This document shows, one piece after another, positions 15,887-25,081 of a stretch of DNA of 64,000 bases. Source of the DNA: Lepagella muris (GTDB lineage Bacteria > Bacteroidota > Bacteroidia > Bacteroidales > Muribaculaceae). Where the stretch lies: positions 124,001 to 188,000 of the forward strand of contig NZ_SRYB01000004.1 of the NCBI RefSeq assembly GCF_004793975.1, read 5' to 3'. Both the position numbers and the translations under genes were made by a program. Position 1 is the stretch's first letter. Every line of letters begins with the position of its first letter. The notes under the pieces were generated by a model. That model saw only the letters and a list, made by a program, of their open reading frames with translations. It made no database searches and was not told where the DNA came from.

Positions 15887-18800
15887 TCAAGCCGGCTTCG
15901 ACTGCTCCATGAAGGAGAGAATGTCGAGTGCTTCGCTGACGGTGGAGATCTTATCTATAAGTATCGAACGCTTCCCGTTGACGTCGCGCAGCTCACACCG
16001 CAGAGGATTTGTACGTAGATATGCAAGCACCTTACCGAACGCCGGACTCTGATAGTAAGCCTTGTTGTCGTCGCCTACGAAATACATCCTCATCTTCCCC
16101 CCTTTCAGAGCCAGACGCTCCACGCCGAGCCGGCGTGCCGCCATTCTCAGTGGTACCACCTTTATCAGCTCCTCCGAAATGAGGGGTATCGTGCCGAAAC
16201 GGTCGCGCAGGTTGGTGCGGAAGAGTTCGATCTGTTCGGGAGTCTCAATATTGTCGAGCTGCTGATACAGGCTTATTCTCTCGCTCTCTTGGGGCACATA
16301 GTCGGCTGGCAGTCTTAGTTCAAGATCACTCTCAATCGTGCAGTCAGCCACAAATTCCTCTGTCTTTCCGGCAGTCAGCTCGTCAAATTCCTCAGCAAAC
16401 TCCTCCGTCTTCAGTTCGAGCACCGATTCCTTCAGAATCTTCTGATATGCCTCATAACCGAGGTCGGCGATGAATCCGCTCTGCTCTGCACCGAGGAGGT
16501 TGCCGGCTCCGCGTATGTCGAGATCCTGCATGGCGATGTGGATGCCGCTGCCGAGGTCGCTGAAATTCTCTATCGCCTGAAGTCGTCGGCGTGCCACGGG
16601 AGTGAGAGGATTGCCGGGGGGCACGAGGAGATAACAGAATGCCTTCTTGTTGTTGCGTCCCACGCGTCCGCGCAACTGGTGCAACTCGCTGAGACCGAAG
16701 TTCTGCGCGTTGTTGATGAGGATTGTGTTGACGTTGGGCATGTCTATGCCGTTCTCCACTATGGTGGTGGAGAGAAGCACGTCGTAATCATGGGCTGCGA
16801 AGTCGATAATCGCCTGTTCAAGTTTCTCCGGGGGCATCTGCCCGTGGGCGGTCACGATACGTATCCCCGGCACGAGCCGTAGAAGCGTGTTCTCGATTGT
16901 GGATAGATTCTCTATGCGGTTTGAGATGAAGAATATCTGACCGTTGCGGCTCAACTCGAAAGAGACCGCCTCCTTTATAACGTCGTCGTCAAACGTGGAG
17001 ACATTTGTGACGATGGGCTGGCGATTGGCGGGTGGAGTGTTGAGCGATGAGAGGTCGCGCGCACCCATCAGAGAGAATTGCAGGGTGCGGGGTATGGGGG
17101 TCGCGCTCATGGTGAGCGTGTCAACGTTCACTTTCAGTTGTTTAAGCTTCTCCTTGACCGCCACACCGAATTTCTGCTCCTCATCCACGATCAGGAGGCC
17201 GAGATCCTTGAATTTCACATTCTTCCCGATGAGCTTATGGGTGCCGATGATGATGTCTACCTTCCCGGTCTCCAGATCGGCGAGAATCTGCTTCACCTCC
17301 TTAGGTTTCTTAGTCCTTGAGATAAACTCAACCCTTACGGGGAGATCCTTCAGACGCTCGGAGAAGGTGTGGAAATGCTGCATGGCAAGCACCGTGGTCG
17401 GCACGAGCACGGCAGTCTGCTTGCTGTCTGCGGCAGCCTTGAAGGCGGCGCGTATGGCTATCTCCGTCTTTCCGAAACCCACGTCGCCGCATATCAGGCG
17501 GTCCATCGGTCTTGCCGACTCCATGTCGACCTTCACGTCTTGCGTCGCCTTCAGCTGGTCGGGGGTGTCCTCATAGATGAAACTTGCCTCCAGTTCGTGT
17601 TGCAGATAAGAATCGGGAGCGAAAGCAAACCCCTTCTCCTGACGGCGAGCAGCGTATAGCTTGATGAGGTCGCGGGCGATATCCTTCATCTTGCTCTTGG
17701 TCTTCTCCTTCAGGCGTTGCCATGCCCCGGATCCCAATTTGCTGATCTTCGGGGGTACCCCCTCCTTGCCGCGATATTTCGAGAGCTTATGGAGCGCGTG
17801 GATTGACACGAGCACCATGTCGTCGTTCTGGAATAGGAGCTTTATCATCTCCTGCGGACGTCCGTTGACGTCGGTCTTCACGAGACCGCCGAATTTCGCG
17901 ATGCCGTGGTCGATATGCACGATGAAGTCGCCTGTCTCAATCTGCTGTAGTTCCTTTAGCGAGAGGGCAAGTTTTCCGCCGCGTGCGCGGTCGCTCTTAA
18001 GATTATATTTATGGAAACGGTCGAAGATCTGATGGTCGGTGAAGAAACATATCTTCGATTCATGGTCGACAAACCCCTCGTGGATGGTATGGTCGACAGG
18101 GGTAAATGAGATCTTGTCGCCGCGATCCTCGAATATAGCCTTCAGACGCTCGTTCTGGAAAGGGGTGTCGCTCAGGATAAGAATCTTATAGCCGTCGTTG
18201 AGGAATTTTGTGAAAGAGTCGGCTATAAGGTTGAAATTCTTATGATATATTGTCTGTAGCGAGCAATCAAACGTCATTGTTGCATCTGGGGAGAATGATG
18301 ATGCGGCATCGGCATCACCGCCAAATTCCACAATTTTCATGCTCTTCATCCGACTGACGAAATCATCATAATCCACGACGTTCTTCATCGCATCCGTCTC
18401 CCCCTCACCGGTGACGCACACCGCTTCCGATAAAGTCTCGGAGGAGATTGCCTTTATACGGGTCTCCAGCCAGTTGACCGACTGGCATATCACGATAGTC
18501 GCAGCGTCGGCAAAATGGAGCAATGAGACGCCTGCAGTGTCATTATCAGCCATTCCGGCAGGTATGATGGAGATGCTTTCCTGTTTGCTTTCAGAAAGCT
18601 GTGTCTCCACGTTGAACGCACGTATTGAGTCGATCTCATCATCGAAGAAATCCACGCGATATGGGAGTTCACCGGAGAATGAATATACGTCAAGAATAGA
18701 TCCTCGCACGGCAAACTGCCCCGGCTCATATACGTAGTCCACCTCCTTGAACCCCAGTTCACGCAGACGCATGCAGATGGCGTTCATGTCGGCTGTTTTT

Positions 18801-19243
18801 CCTGCCTTTAGTTCGATAGTCCTGTCGGACAGGGTCTCTGCCTTGGGTACTCGTTCGGCAAGAGCCTCCGGACAGGTCACCACCCATGTTGGATGGTTCT
18901 TCCTGTGCCAAGCGTCGAGGGTCTCCGTGCGGAGAATCCTCGAAGGCTGGTCAGGCTGTCCGTATTTTATGTCGCGCCGGTATCCGCTTGGGAATATTGC
19001 CACGCTCTGCTCCCCGGCAATCTGGCACAGGTCATGATAGATGTAGCCGGCGGCATCAATGTCGTCGGCTACTATGAGGAATGGTTGTTTTCTTGCTTTC
19101 AGTCCGGCAAAAAGCATTGCCGGTGCGCTCCCCTTCAATCCTTTGAGCGCGATACGCCTGACTTTCTTATCATCAATAAGAGCTTCAAGCGCGTCGCCTC
19201 TGGATTTGGTGACAAAAAGATTGTCGGCTTCCTTAAGTTTCAC
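15887..19243 (-). CDS. mfd: Transcription-repair coupling factor
   Basis: Mfd is a DNA translocase that removes RNA polymerase stalled at lesions and recruits UvrA. The 1118-residue product has the UvrB-like N-terminal modules, the RNA polymerase interaction domain (about 470-540), a superfamily 2 translocase core with Walker A GFGKTE (about 586-591) and DEEQKFGV (about 685), GLPGI-region residues later, and the C-terminal TRCF domain (about 970-1070). It starts with GTG: the start codon overlaps the TGA of the upstream protease gene in a GTGA arrangement, so translation is coupled. Length and start fit the family. Confidence 0.96.
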   Translation of the reverse strand: MKLKEADNLFVTKSRGDALEALIDDKKVRRIALKGLKGSAPAMLFAGLKARKQPFLIVADDIDAAGYIYHDLCQIAGEQSVAIFPSGYRRDIKYGQPDQPSRILRTETLDAWHRKNHPTWVVTCPEALAERVPKAETLSDRTIELKAGKTADMNAICMRLRELGFKEVDYVYEPGQFAVRGSILDVYSFSGELPYRVDFFDDEIDSIRAFNVETQLSESKQESISIIPAGMADNDTAGVSLLHFADAATIVICQSVNWLETRIKAISSETLSEAVCVTGEGETDAMKNVVDYDDFVSRMKSMKIVEFGGDADAASSFSPDATMTFDCSLQTIYHKNFNLIADSFTKFLNDGYKILILSDTPFQNERLKAIFEDRGDKISFTPVDHTIHEGFVDHESKICFFTDHQIFDRFHKYNLKSDRARGGKLALSLKELQQIETGDFIVHIDHGIAKFGGLVKTDVNGRPQEMIKLLFQNDDMVLVSIHALHKLSKYRGKEGVPPKISKLGSGAWQRLKEKTKSKMKDIARDLIKLYAARRQEKGFAFAPDSYLQHELEASFIYEDTPDQLKATQDVKVDMESARPMDRLICGDVGFGKTEIAIRAAFKAAADSKQTAVLVPTTVLAMQHFHTFSERLKDLPVRVEFISRTKKPKEVKQILADLETGKVDIIIGTHKLIGKNVKFKDLGLLIVDEEQKFGVAVKEKLKQLKVNVDTLTMSATPIPRTLQFSLMGARDLSSLNTPPANRQPIVTNVSTFDDDVIKEAVSFELSRNGQIFFISNRIENLSTIENTLLRLVPGIRIVTAHGQMPPEKLEQAIIDFAAHDYDVLLSTTIVENGIDMPNVNTILINNAQNFGLSELHQLRGRVGRNNKKAFCYLLVPPGNPLTPVARRRLQAIENFSDLGSGIHIAMQDLDIRGAGNLLGAEQSGFIADLGYEAYQKILKESVLELKTEEFAEEFDELTAGKTEEFVADCTIESDLELRLPADYVPQESERISLYQQLDNIETPEQIELFRTNLRDRFGTIPLISEELIKVVPLRMAARRLGVERLALKGGKMRMYFVGDDNKAYYQSPAFGKVLAYLRTNPLRCELRDVNGKRSILIDKISTVSEALDILSFMEQSKPA

Positions 19244-20937
19244 TTTTTTGTGTCGGTTTTCTGTTTTGGGGTAAGGATTTCAGCGAGTTTCGCCTTATCG
19301 GAAAGAATCTCCTCCGCCTTTTCAAGAGCGGGGTCGGTCTTTAGATCCTGTATCAGCTTACCATTGTCGAAATAATATCTGCTGGCAATCTCTGCACCGA
19401 GATATTCGGAAATCTCCTTTCTCTTGTTGTCGAGATCCTTGTAGAGATTATGCGTCATCAGCGGCGCGAGGGCATCTATGGCAGCAGTGGTCTCCTCGTT
19501 GAGATACCCCTCCTCTTCGGCAGTCTCACGCAGTTTCTTCACAAGCTCCTCGCAGATCTTGTCGTATTTGAACTTCTCCGGATTGATGCTCTTCTTGAAA
19601 TCCTCATATATCTCATCCGTCACCTCAAATTCCCAGGCGGGCGGAATGGTGGGATGTGTGTTGGCATATTTGTTGGCATAATCAAATATCCAGAAGTCGC
19701 GCATCAGGTTGTAGGTGAGTCGGCTGAAGTCACTCCATTTCACCTCCACGTCGGGAGTCAGACCGCCGCCGTCGCGCACCTCCCTGCCGTGGAGTGTCTT
19801 ATAGACGTTGGTGAGGGAGTCGGGCGTGCGTGCCACTGATCCGTCGGGATTGCGGTGGGAGTAATCGAGAGCCTGTATAAGACGCCCGGAAGGTATATAG
19901 TATTTCGCGATTGTCACTTTTAGCAACCCGTCGTAAGGGAGAGGAAGGGTGCTCTGCACCAATCCCTTACCGAAACTTCGTGTGCCGATGAGCACAGCTC
20001 GGTCAAGATCCTGCAATGCGCCGGCAGTGATTTCAGCTGCCGAGGCGGAACCTCCATCAATGAGCACAGCAAGCGGTATGTCGGGGAAGAGTGGAGTGCG
20101 CGTGGTCTTGTAGATCTTTTCGGAAGCGGCGTCCTTTCCACGGGTGCGGAGCACTTCGGTGCCTTTCGGGACGAAGTTGCCGAGAATATCGACAGCCGCT
20201 TCCAGCAGACCGCCGCCGTTGCCACGAAGGTCAAGCACAATCTTATCTACCTTTGGATTCTTCTTGAAAGCCTCCAGCGCCTCTCTCACGTCCTTTCCGC
20301 TGTTGGCAATGAACTGCGTAAGACGAATGTAGCCGGTGTTGCCGTTCACCACGTCCCAGTAAGGCACCGACGGTTCGGAGAATTTGCTTCTGACGATGTT
20401 GAACGTGAGTATGGAGTCAGTGACGTATGGACGGCACACGGTGACGTTGACCGATGACCCGGCTTCGCCACGCAGCAGTTTTGTTATGGCATCCGAGGTC
20501 ATACGATAGGTGTCGGTGGAGTCTACCCGTATTATATGGTCGCCGCTCCTCAGTCCCGCCTTTGCGGAGGGAGTCCCCTCGATAGGAGCGGATATATACG
20601 ACATGCTGTCGCGCTGCATTATGAAGCTACCGATACCTGCATAATCATATTCGCCGGTGGTCATCTTCGTCAGCTCTGCACGCGAATCGGAGTCGTAGTA
20701 TTCCGTGTATGGGTCAACAGTGGATAGAAACGCCTGTATGGCAGAATTGAATGCCTCCTTGGGGCGTATCGTGTCGACATAATTCATCTCGACAGCCTTG
20801 ACGATTGAATTGAACGTGTTCAGATTCCTGTTGACAGCCGCATCATGGCTTTGCTGCGGCAGGTCGGGGGAAGCGAAGAGCTGCGAGGCGGCAACGGCAA
20901 CCGTTGCGAGAGGTAATAAACGGGTAGATAGGGTCAT
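19240..20937 (-). CDS. S41 family C-terminal processing peptidase
   Basis: The 565-residue product (start MTLSTRLLPL at 20937) has a signal peptide, a PDZ domain (about residues 95-175) and a tail-specific protease domain with the catalytic serine in IDGGSASAAEI (near residue 297) and the lysine in TRSFGKGLVQ. Such periplasmic proteases trim or degrade proteins from the C-terminus. The open frame extends 47 codons further into nadB, but that part lacks signal-peptide character. It lies 14 bases after nadB and overlaps mfd by 4 bases. Confidence 0.9.
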   Translation of the reverse strand: MTLSTRLLPLATVAVAASQLFASPDLPQQSHDAAVNRNLNTFNSIVKAVEMNYVDTIRPKEAFNSAIQAFLSTVDPYTEYYDSDSRAELTKMTTGEYDYAGIGSFIMQRDSMSYISAPIEGTPSAKAGLRSGDHIIRVDSTDTYRMTSDAITKLLRGEAGSSVNVTVCRPYVTDSILTFNIVRSKFSEPSVPYWDVVNGNTGYIRLTQFIANSGKDVREALEAFKKNPKVDKIVLDLRGNGGGLLEAAVDILGNFVPKGTEVLRTRGKDAASEKIYKTTRTPLFPDIPLAVLIDGGSASAAEITAGALQDLDRAVLIGTRSFGKGLVQSTLPLPYDGLLKVTIAKYYIPSGRLIQALDYSHRNPDGSVARTPDSLTNVYKTLHGREVRDGGGLTPDVEVKWSDFSRLTYNLMRDFWIFDYANKYANTHPTIPPAWEFEVTDEIYEDFKKSINPEKFKYDKICEELVKKLRETAEEEGYLNEETTAAIDALAPLMTHNLYKDLDNKRKEISEYLGAEIASRYYFDNGKLIQDLKTDPALEKAEEILSDKAKLAEILTPKQKTDTKK

Positions 20938-20951
20938 ATATTGAGAATTTC

Positions 20952-22535
20952 TTAGTTCGACGGATTGTGTGGCGTGGGTGGATAATCGACAGTGAAATGC
21001 AGACCACGGCTCTCTTTCCGTTCTCTTGCCTGGCGCATGATCAGGTATGCCACGTTGATCATGTTGCGCAGTTCGCACAGTTCGCGGCTCGGTTTGCTTA
21101 CCTTGAACAGCTTCTCGGTCTCTTCATAGAGAATGTCGAGACGATTCCACGCACGGTCAAGGCGTAGGTCACTACGTACGATTCCAACGTAATATCCCAT
21201 GATTTGGTTCACCTCCTTAGCACTTTGGGTGATAAGCACCATCTCTTCCGGGTGAGCTGTGCCCTCGTCGTTCCATTCCGGCACGTCGTTGCGGAAGTCA
21301 TAACCGTCGATAGCCTCTGTGGCGTGGCGTGCGGCGGCATCGGCGTAGACCACCGCCTCGATAAGGGAGTTGCTGGCAAGACGGTTTCCGCCGTGCAGAC
21401 CCGTGCAGCTGCACTCACCGAGGGCGTAGAGACGCTTGATTGAGGATTCGCCGTTGAGATCCACCTTTATGCCGCCGCAGAGATAGTGTGCAGCGGGGGC
21501 AACGGGTATCATATCTTTCGTGATGTCGATTCCGAGGGATAGGCATTTCTCATAGATGTTGGGGAAATGGCGTTTTGTCTCCTCTGGGTCTTTGTGGGTG
21601 ACGTCGAGGAATACGTGGTCCGAACCGTTCTGCTTCATCTCTGAGTCGATAGCACGAGCCACGATGTCGCGTGGCGCAAGCGAGAGGCGCGGGTCATATT
21701 TCTGCATGAACTCCTCTCCATCGAGATTCTTCAGGACTGCGCCATATCCGCGCATCGCCTCTGTGATAAGGAAAGAGGGGCGGTCGCCGGGATGATACAG
21801 GGCTGTCGGGTGGAATTGGATGAACTCCATATCTTTTACGGTGCCCTTGGCTCGATAGACCATTGCGATGCCGTCGCCGGTGGCGATCAGGGGATTGGTG
21901 GTGGTGGTGTAGACTGCACCGGTTCCTCCGGTTGCCATTACAGTGGCTTTTGCAAGAAATGTGTCGGTCTTTCCTGTTTCCTCATTTAGGATATATGCGC
22001 CGTAGCATGTTATGTCGGGGGTGCGTCGTGTGACGATCTTCCCCAGATGATGCTGTGTGATGATCTCGAGGGCGAAATGATGCTCGAAGATGTCGATGTT
22101 CGGATGGTTTCTCACCCGGTCAACGAGACTAAGCTGAATCTCCGCGCCGGTGTTGTCGGCATGGTGAAGAATCCGGAATTCACAGTGTCCCCCCTCACGA
22201 TGCAGGTCGAAGGATCCATCCTCCTTCTTGTCGAAGTCCACTCCCCATCCGATCAGCTCTTTGATCTGTTCGGGAGCTTTTTTCACCACCTGTTCCACCG
22301 CATTGCGGTCGGATAGCCAGTCACCGGCTATCATTGTGTCGTTGATGTGTTTGTCGAAATCGTCAACCTCAAGGTTAGTGACGCTTGCGATACCACCCTG
22401 AGCGAAATAGGTGTTTGCCTCATCGAGGGTGGTTTTGCAGATTATAGCCACGCGTCCTTTTTTGGCGGCTTTTAGAGCGAAGCTCATTCCGGCGATGCCG
22501 GAGCCGATCACAAGAAAATCATATCTGTATACCAT
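20952..22535 (-). CDS. nadB: L-aspartate oxidase
   Basis: NadB oxidises L-aspartate to iminoaspartate, the first step of de novo NAD synthesis; NadA then makes quinolinate. The 527-residue product starts with the FAD-binding GSGIAG (11-16) and has NadB hallmarks: TYFAQGGIA, the REGGH substrate loop, EFIQFHPTAL and GLHGGNRLASNSLIEA. nadA and nadC are not adjacent. It is the first gene of the nadB-protease-mfd operon, with a consensus promoter about 100 bases upstream. Confidence 0.95.
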   Translation of the reverse strand: MVYRYDFLVIGSGIAGMSFALKAAKKGRVAIICKTTLDEANTYFAQGGIASVTNLEVDDFDKHINDTMIAGDWLSDRNAVEQVVKKAPEQIKELIGWGVDFDKKEDGSFDLHREGGHCEFRILHHADNTGAEIQLSLVDRVRNHPNIDIFEHHFALEIITQHHLGKIVTRRTPDITCYGAYILNEETGKTDTFLAKATVMATGGTGAVYTTTTNPLIATGDGIAMVYRAKGTVKDMEFIQFHPTALYHPGDRPSFLITEAMRGYGAVLKNLDGEEFMQKYDPRLSLAPRDIVARAIDSEMKQNGSDHVFLDVTHKDPEETKRHFPNIYEKCLSLGIDITKDMIPVAPAAHYLCGGIKVDLNGESSIKRLYALGECSCTGLHGGNRLASNSLIEAVVYADAAARHATEAIDGYDFRNDVPEWNDEGTAHPEEMVLITQSAKEVNQIMGYYVGIVRSDLRLDRAWNRLDILYEETEKLFKVSKPSRELCELRNMINVAYLIMRQARERKESRGLHFTVDYPPTPHNPSN

Positions 22536-22637
22536 AGTCAGATAATTACGTCGTTAGCCCGATATGCGGGCAAGTTAGAGGCGAGCGTCGCAACCAAAAG
22601 ATTCCGGCGTTTGCTTATCGTTTGCATTATTATGCAG

Positions 22638-22668
22638 CAAAATTAATAAAAATCTTTAAACCCACAAA
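22638..22668 (-). promoter_or_regulatory. Promoter of the nadB operon
   Basis: On the minus strand TTTG (22668-22665), 19 bases, then TAATTTTG (22645-22638). The TTTG is itself part of a second -7-like word, TATCTTTG (22672-22665), so two start sites are possible. Confidence 0.6.
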
Positions 22669-22706
22669 GATACATTCCGATTACGAGTAGCCGATGTATA
22701 TAAAAA

Positions 22707-22745
22707 TGACGGAAATTCCAATATGTTGTGATGGAATTTCCGCCA
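22707..22745 (-). terminator. Terminator of the 22786-23103 gene
   Basis: TGACGGAAATTCCA (22707-22720) pairs with TGGAATTTCCGCCA (22732-22745) with one mismatch. On the minus strand a T run follows. Confidence 0.65.
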
Positions 22746-22785
22746 TGTTTTTGAAATACTACGAAATGTCAGACGTTGTTGAACG

Positions 22786-23103
22786 TCAGGCGGAGAATGC
22801 GGCGTTTGAGTCGAGCTTTGTACTCGACATCTTCACCTGGATCTGGCGTAGGGCGTCTTTCTTTAGTTTCTCCAAGTTTATGGTGTCAAGACCTGGATAA
22901 CCCCATTCGCTTCCTTCCGGCTCCTCAACGTGAGGGGTGAGTACTGCCTCGCATTTAGCTGCGGGTAATTTCTCCTTCACGTAGTCATAGACTGCATCTT
23001 TGATTCTTTTGAACTCGGAAGATTTTTCAAACTCCTCAAGGCTTCCGTCAAAATGGACGGAATATTTGTCGGAGTCTCCAAAACTGATGATAAATGCTTT
23101 CAT
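22786..23103 (-). CDS. Conserved-looking hypothetical protein
   Basis: The 105-residue product from MKAFIISFGDSDKYSV (ATG 23103) has no signal peptide. It has a beta-strand start, an acidic helix (EEFEKSSEFKRIKDAVYDYVKEK) and a C-terminal segment with EGSEWGYPGLDTI. The frame opens further upstream (23166 and 23133), but the MKAF start gives a natural first strand. It has its own downstream terminator. No family is recognised; it is probably a small cytoplasmic protein. Confidence 0.6.
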   Translation of the reverse strand: MKAFIISFGDSDKYSVHFDGSLEEFEKSSEFKRIKDAVYDYVKEKLPAAKCEAVLTPHVEEPEGSEWGYPGLDTINLEKLKKDALRQIQVKMSSTKLDSNAAFSA

Positions 23104-23174
23104 AATAAATGTCTGATTAAGAGAAGTCATACAGACTTCAGATGAAAAAGAGGTGACAAATGCCACCCTTAATC

Positions 23175-23210
23175 CGGCGGGCGTTTTAAAAGATAACGCC
23201 TCATCCCGCC
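23175..23210. other. Stem-loop in the 23104-23389 gap
   Basis: GGCGG-GCGTT pairs with AACGC and CCGCC (23175-23185 with 23195-23210) with a small bulge. Its role is unknown. The rest of the 286-base gap holds the 49-base repeat below and an AT-rich palindrome, TAATAATATTATTA, before the next gene. Confidence 0.35.
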
Positions 23211-23221
23211 TCCCGGTTCAC

Positions 23222-23270
23222 GAAGACACATAATCATTGCAGACAGTATTATTCTATAGTAAGCATCTTT
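23222..23270 (+). repeat. 49-bp dispersed repeat, copy 1
   Basis: GAAGACACATAATCATTGCA, then AGACAGTATTATTCTATAGT and AAGCATCTT. It recurs with a small insertion at 36937-36990, where it abuts a truncated ATPase gene. Confidence 0.65.
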
Positions 23271-23389
23271 ATGGAAGGTCGGCAGAAAAATCAGCATAAA
23301 TGATTAAATGCTAAAAAGGTTTTATTTTTACAATATATAATGAAAAAATACGTTATAATAATATTATTAACTTTATATCATAAATTGTC

Positions 23390-24028
23390 ATGAAAAAAAA
23401 TTATTTGCTTATTGCTGTCTGTATTCCCTTAATTGCATCACTGTTGTGTGCTTGCGCTGACTCAGACTCTGTTGAGAAGTTTGCACCAATTCCTTCAGAA
23501 AAAATTGAGGCTATGTTTTTGGAAGCCGGTTTTGTTCCTGTCAATGTAAATAAAGACTCTATTGGTCAGACATATTTGGAAATAACCTCTGAAAAGCAGG
23601 CTTATGCAGTGTTGCAACAATTAGACGATGCTATGAATCTGTATGGATATTTATCTACTCGCGCAGGTTATACGACAGTTAATATGACTAAGACAAGACT
23701 TAAGGGAGGAGAATATCAATATGCTTTTCAATGCTATAAGATGGATGTTACATTCAGGGGGGGTGAGTTTCTTTCAGGAAGAATTAATCCGGAATATATA
23801 GAAGTAAATGGATATGGGATAACTCCTCCAGGTCTTACAGGTAGAGATTATTCTGTAAGTTATGAATACCGGAATGGTTATAATTGCATAATAATCCATG
23901 CAAACTTTGAATTTGGATTAAATGTTGGAGGTAATAAGCTTGTTGGATATTCATTTATCATGGGTTATGAATGTTATATTATTGATACGGATAGAGTTGC
24001 GGTAAGAGTGATTGAAAAAAGATTTTAA
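23390..24028 (+). CDS. Hypothetical lipoprotein
   Basis: The 212-residue product has a lipoprotein signal ending in LLCAC. The mature part starts with a helix (EKIEAMFLEAGFVPV) and continues as a beta-rich domain rich in Tyr and Gly (about 85-205). It is AT-rich. A -7-like TAACTTTA lies about 20 bases upstream. It is followed 17 bases later by a small membrane protein gene on the same strand. No family is recognised. Confidence 0.55.
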   Translation: MKKNYLLIAVCIPLIASLLCACADSDSVEKFAPIPSEKIEAMFLEAGFVPVNVNKDSIGQTYLEITSEKQAYAVLQQLDDAMNLYGYLSTRAGYTTVNMTKTRLKGGEYQYAFQCYKMDVTFRGGEFLSGRINPEYIEVNGYGITPPGLTGRDYSVSYEYRNGYNCIIIHANFEFGLNVGGNKLVGYSFIMGYECYIIDTDRVAVRVIEKRF

Positions 24029-24045
24029 TTAAATAATAAAGTGCT

Positions 24046-24258
24046 ATGGAATTTGGAGTTTCTTTTACACTATTATTTGGATTACTTGCGATAGCATGGT
24101 TCATTCTTCCACCCTTTATCTGTCTGCGTTTGGTAAATAGGAATGATGGACTTGACTATATGCAGCGTTGGCTGTGGGTGATTCTCAGTTTCATAATGGG
24201 CTGGATTGGTTTGCTTATTTATATCGCTGTCTATCACAAAAAAAACCGGATGGATTGA
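24046..24258 (+). CDS. Small two-helix membrane protein (PLDc_N-like)
   Basis: The 70-residue product has two transmembrane helices (about residues 5-27 and 43-63) joined by a short loop (RLVNRNDGLDYMQR) and a basic end (YHKKNRMD). The second half, with WLWVILSFIMGWIGLLIYIA, resembles the PLDc_N membrane module found alone in many small bacterial proteins. It probably forms an operon with the lipoprotein just upstream. Its function is unknown. Confidence 0.55.
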   Translation: MEFGVSFTLLFGLLAIAWFILPPFICLRLVNRNDGLDYMQRWLWVILSFIMGWIGLLIYIAVYHKKNRMD

Positions 24259-24292
24259 CCAGACGACCGTTTCATGCCGATTTCGGATGATT

Positions 24293-24856
24293 TCAGCTGA
24301 GTATCTTTATGGCAAGGATGAGTTCAGGGCTTATGCCGAAGATATCACGTAGCCGGGTGATGAGCCTTGCCTTACGTTTCTTTATGGTGATTTCTGCCAC
24401 ACCGAGACGTGCGGCTATTTCCGGATTGCGTAGCCCCTCCTCAAAACTTAGGTTGAAGATCTGACGCAGTTCCGGCGGCAATGTGGCTATTGCGTTGAAT
24501 AGGCGGGTGCGTGTCTCCACCTCGATATAGTCGGTCATCACATCCCTTGTGAGCATTGATGGGTTGAACGTCTCATTAAGATAATTCCCTTTCGCATTCT
24601 CCTTTCGGATGAGAGAAATCGCACGGTTGCGTATACAGGTTATGATGAAGGCTTTCCATTGGGCGGCAGATGAAAATGATTCCGCATTGAGATATGCCTT
24701 TTCCACAGCATCCTGCACAAGATCTTCCGCTGTTGTGACATCATTACCTGACAGTCGAGATGATGCGTATATGAGCAAGTCAGGGTAGAGATAAGAATAG
24801 AAATCATCTATCTTTCCTCTACAGAAATTCAGAAATATCTCATCAGTCCAGTTCAT
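24293..24856 (-). CDS. ECF-type RNA polymerase sigma factor
   Basis: The 187-residue product has sigma region 2 (about 15-85, with TAEDLVQDAVEKAYLN) and region 4 (about 125-170, LPPELRQIFNLSFEEGLRNPEIA then a helix-turn-helix). Sigma factors of this group usually work with FecR anti-sigma factors to switch on SusC/SusD genes. The only FecR in the window is at 28050, 3.2 kb away on the other strand, so partnership is a guess. A -7-like TATCTTCG is on the minus strand at 24906-24899. Bases 24324-24630 recur almost identically at 38334-38640 as a gene fragment. Confidence 0.88.
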   Translation of the reverse strand: MNWTDEIFLNFCRGKIDDFYSYLYPDLLIYASSRLSGNDVTTAEDLVQDAVEKAYLNAESFSSAAQWKAFIITCIRNRAISLIRKENAKGNYLNETFNPSMLTRDVMTDYIEVETRTRLFNAIATLPPELRQIFNLSFEEGLRNPEIAARLGVAEITIKKRKARLITRLRDIFGISPELILAIKILS

Positions 24857-24985
24857 TTTGCATTGTGCCGGAATCCTTGCAATGGTTTGTTGACTTTGCG
24901 AAGATACAACATTTCATATTCATAAGCAAGCAAATAGAGTTAAAATGAAAAAAGAGAGGGCAACATTATTGTATTCGGGAGAATG

Positions 24986-25025
24986 AAAAGAGCACGACCA
25001 TGGGTTGATGAATGGTCGTGCTCTT
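24986..25025 (-). terminator. Terminator of the three-repeat protein gene
   Basis: AGAGCACGACCAT (24989-25001) pairs perfectly with ATGGTCGTGCTCT (25012-25024), followed on the minus strand by TTTTC. It lies 57 bases after the 25082 stop. Confidence 0.8.
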
Positions 25026-25081
25026 GTTGTCTTATCCTAAGCCGGATATATGAAAGTCCATTACATGGGTGAGATAAGGTG

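Noticed and set aside
16944..17576. 210-codon frame antisense to mfd
   Set aside because: mfd motifs are clear on the minus strand; the shadow is serine-rich without domain features.
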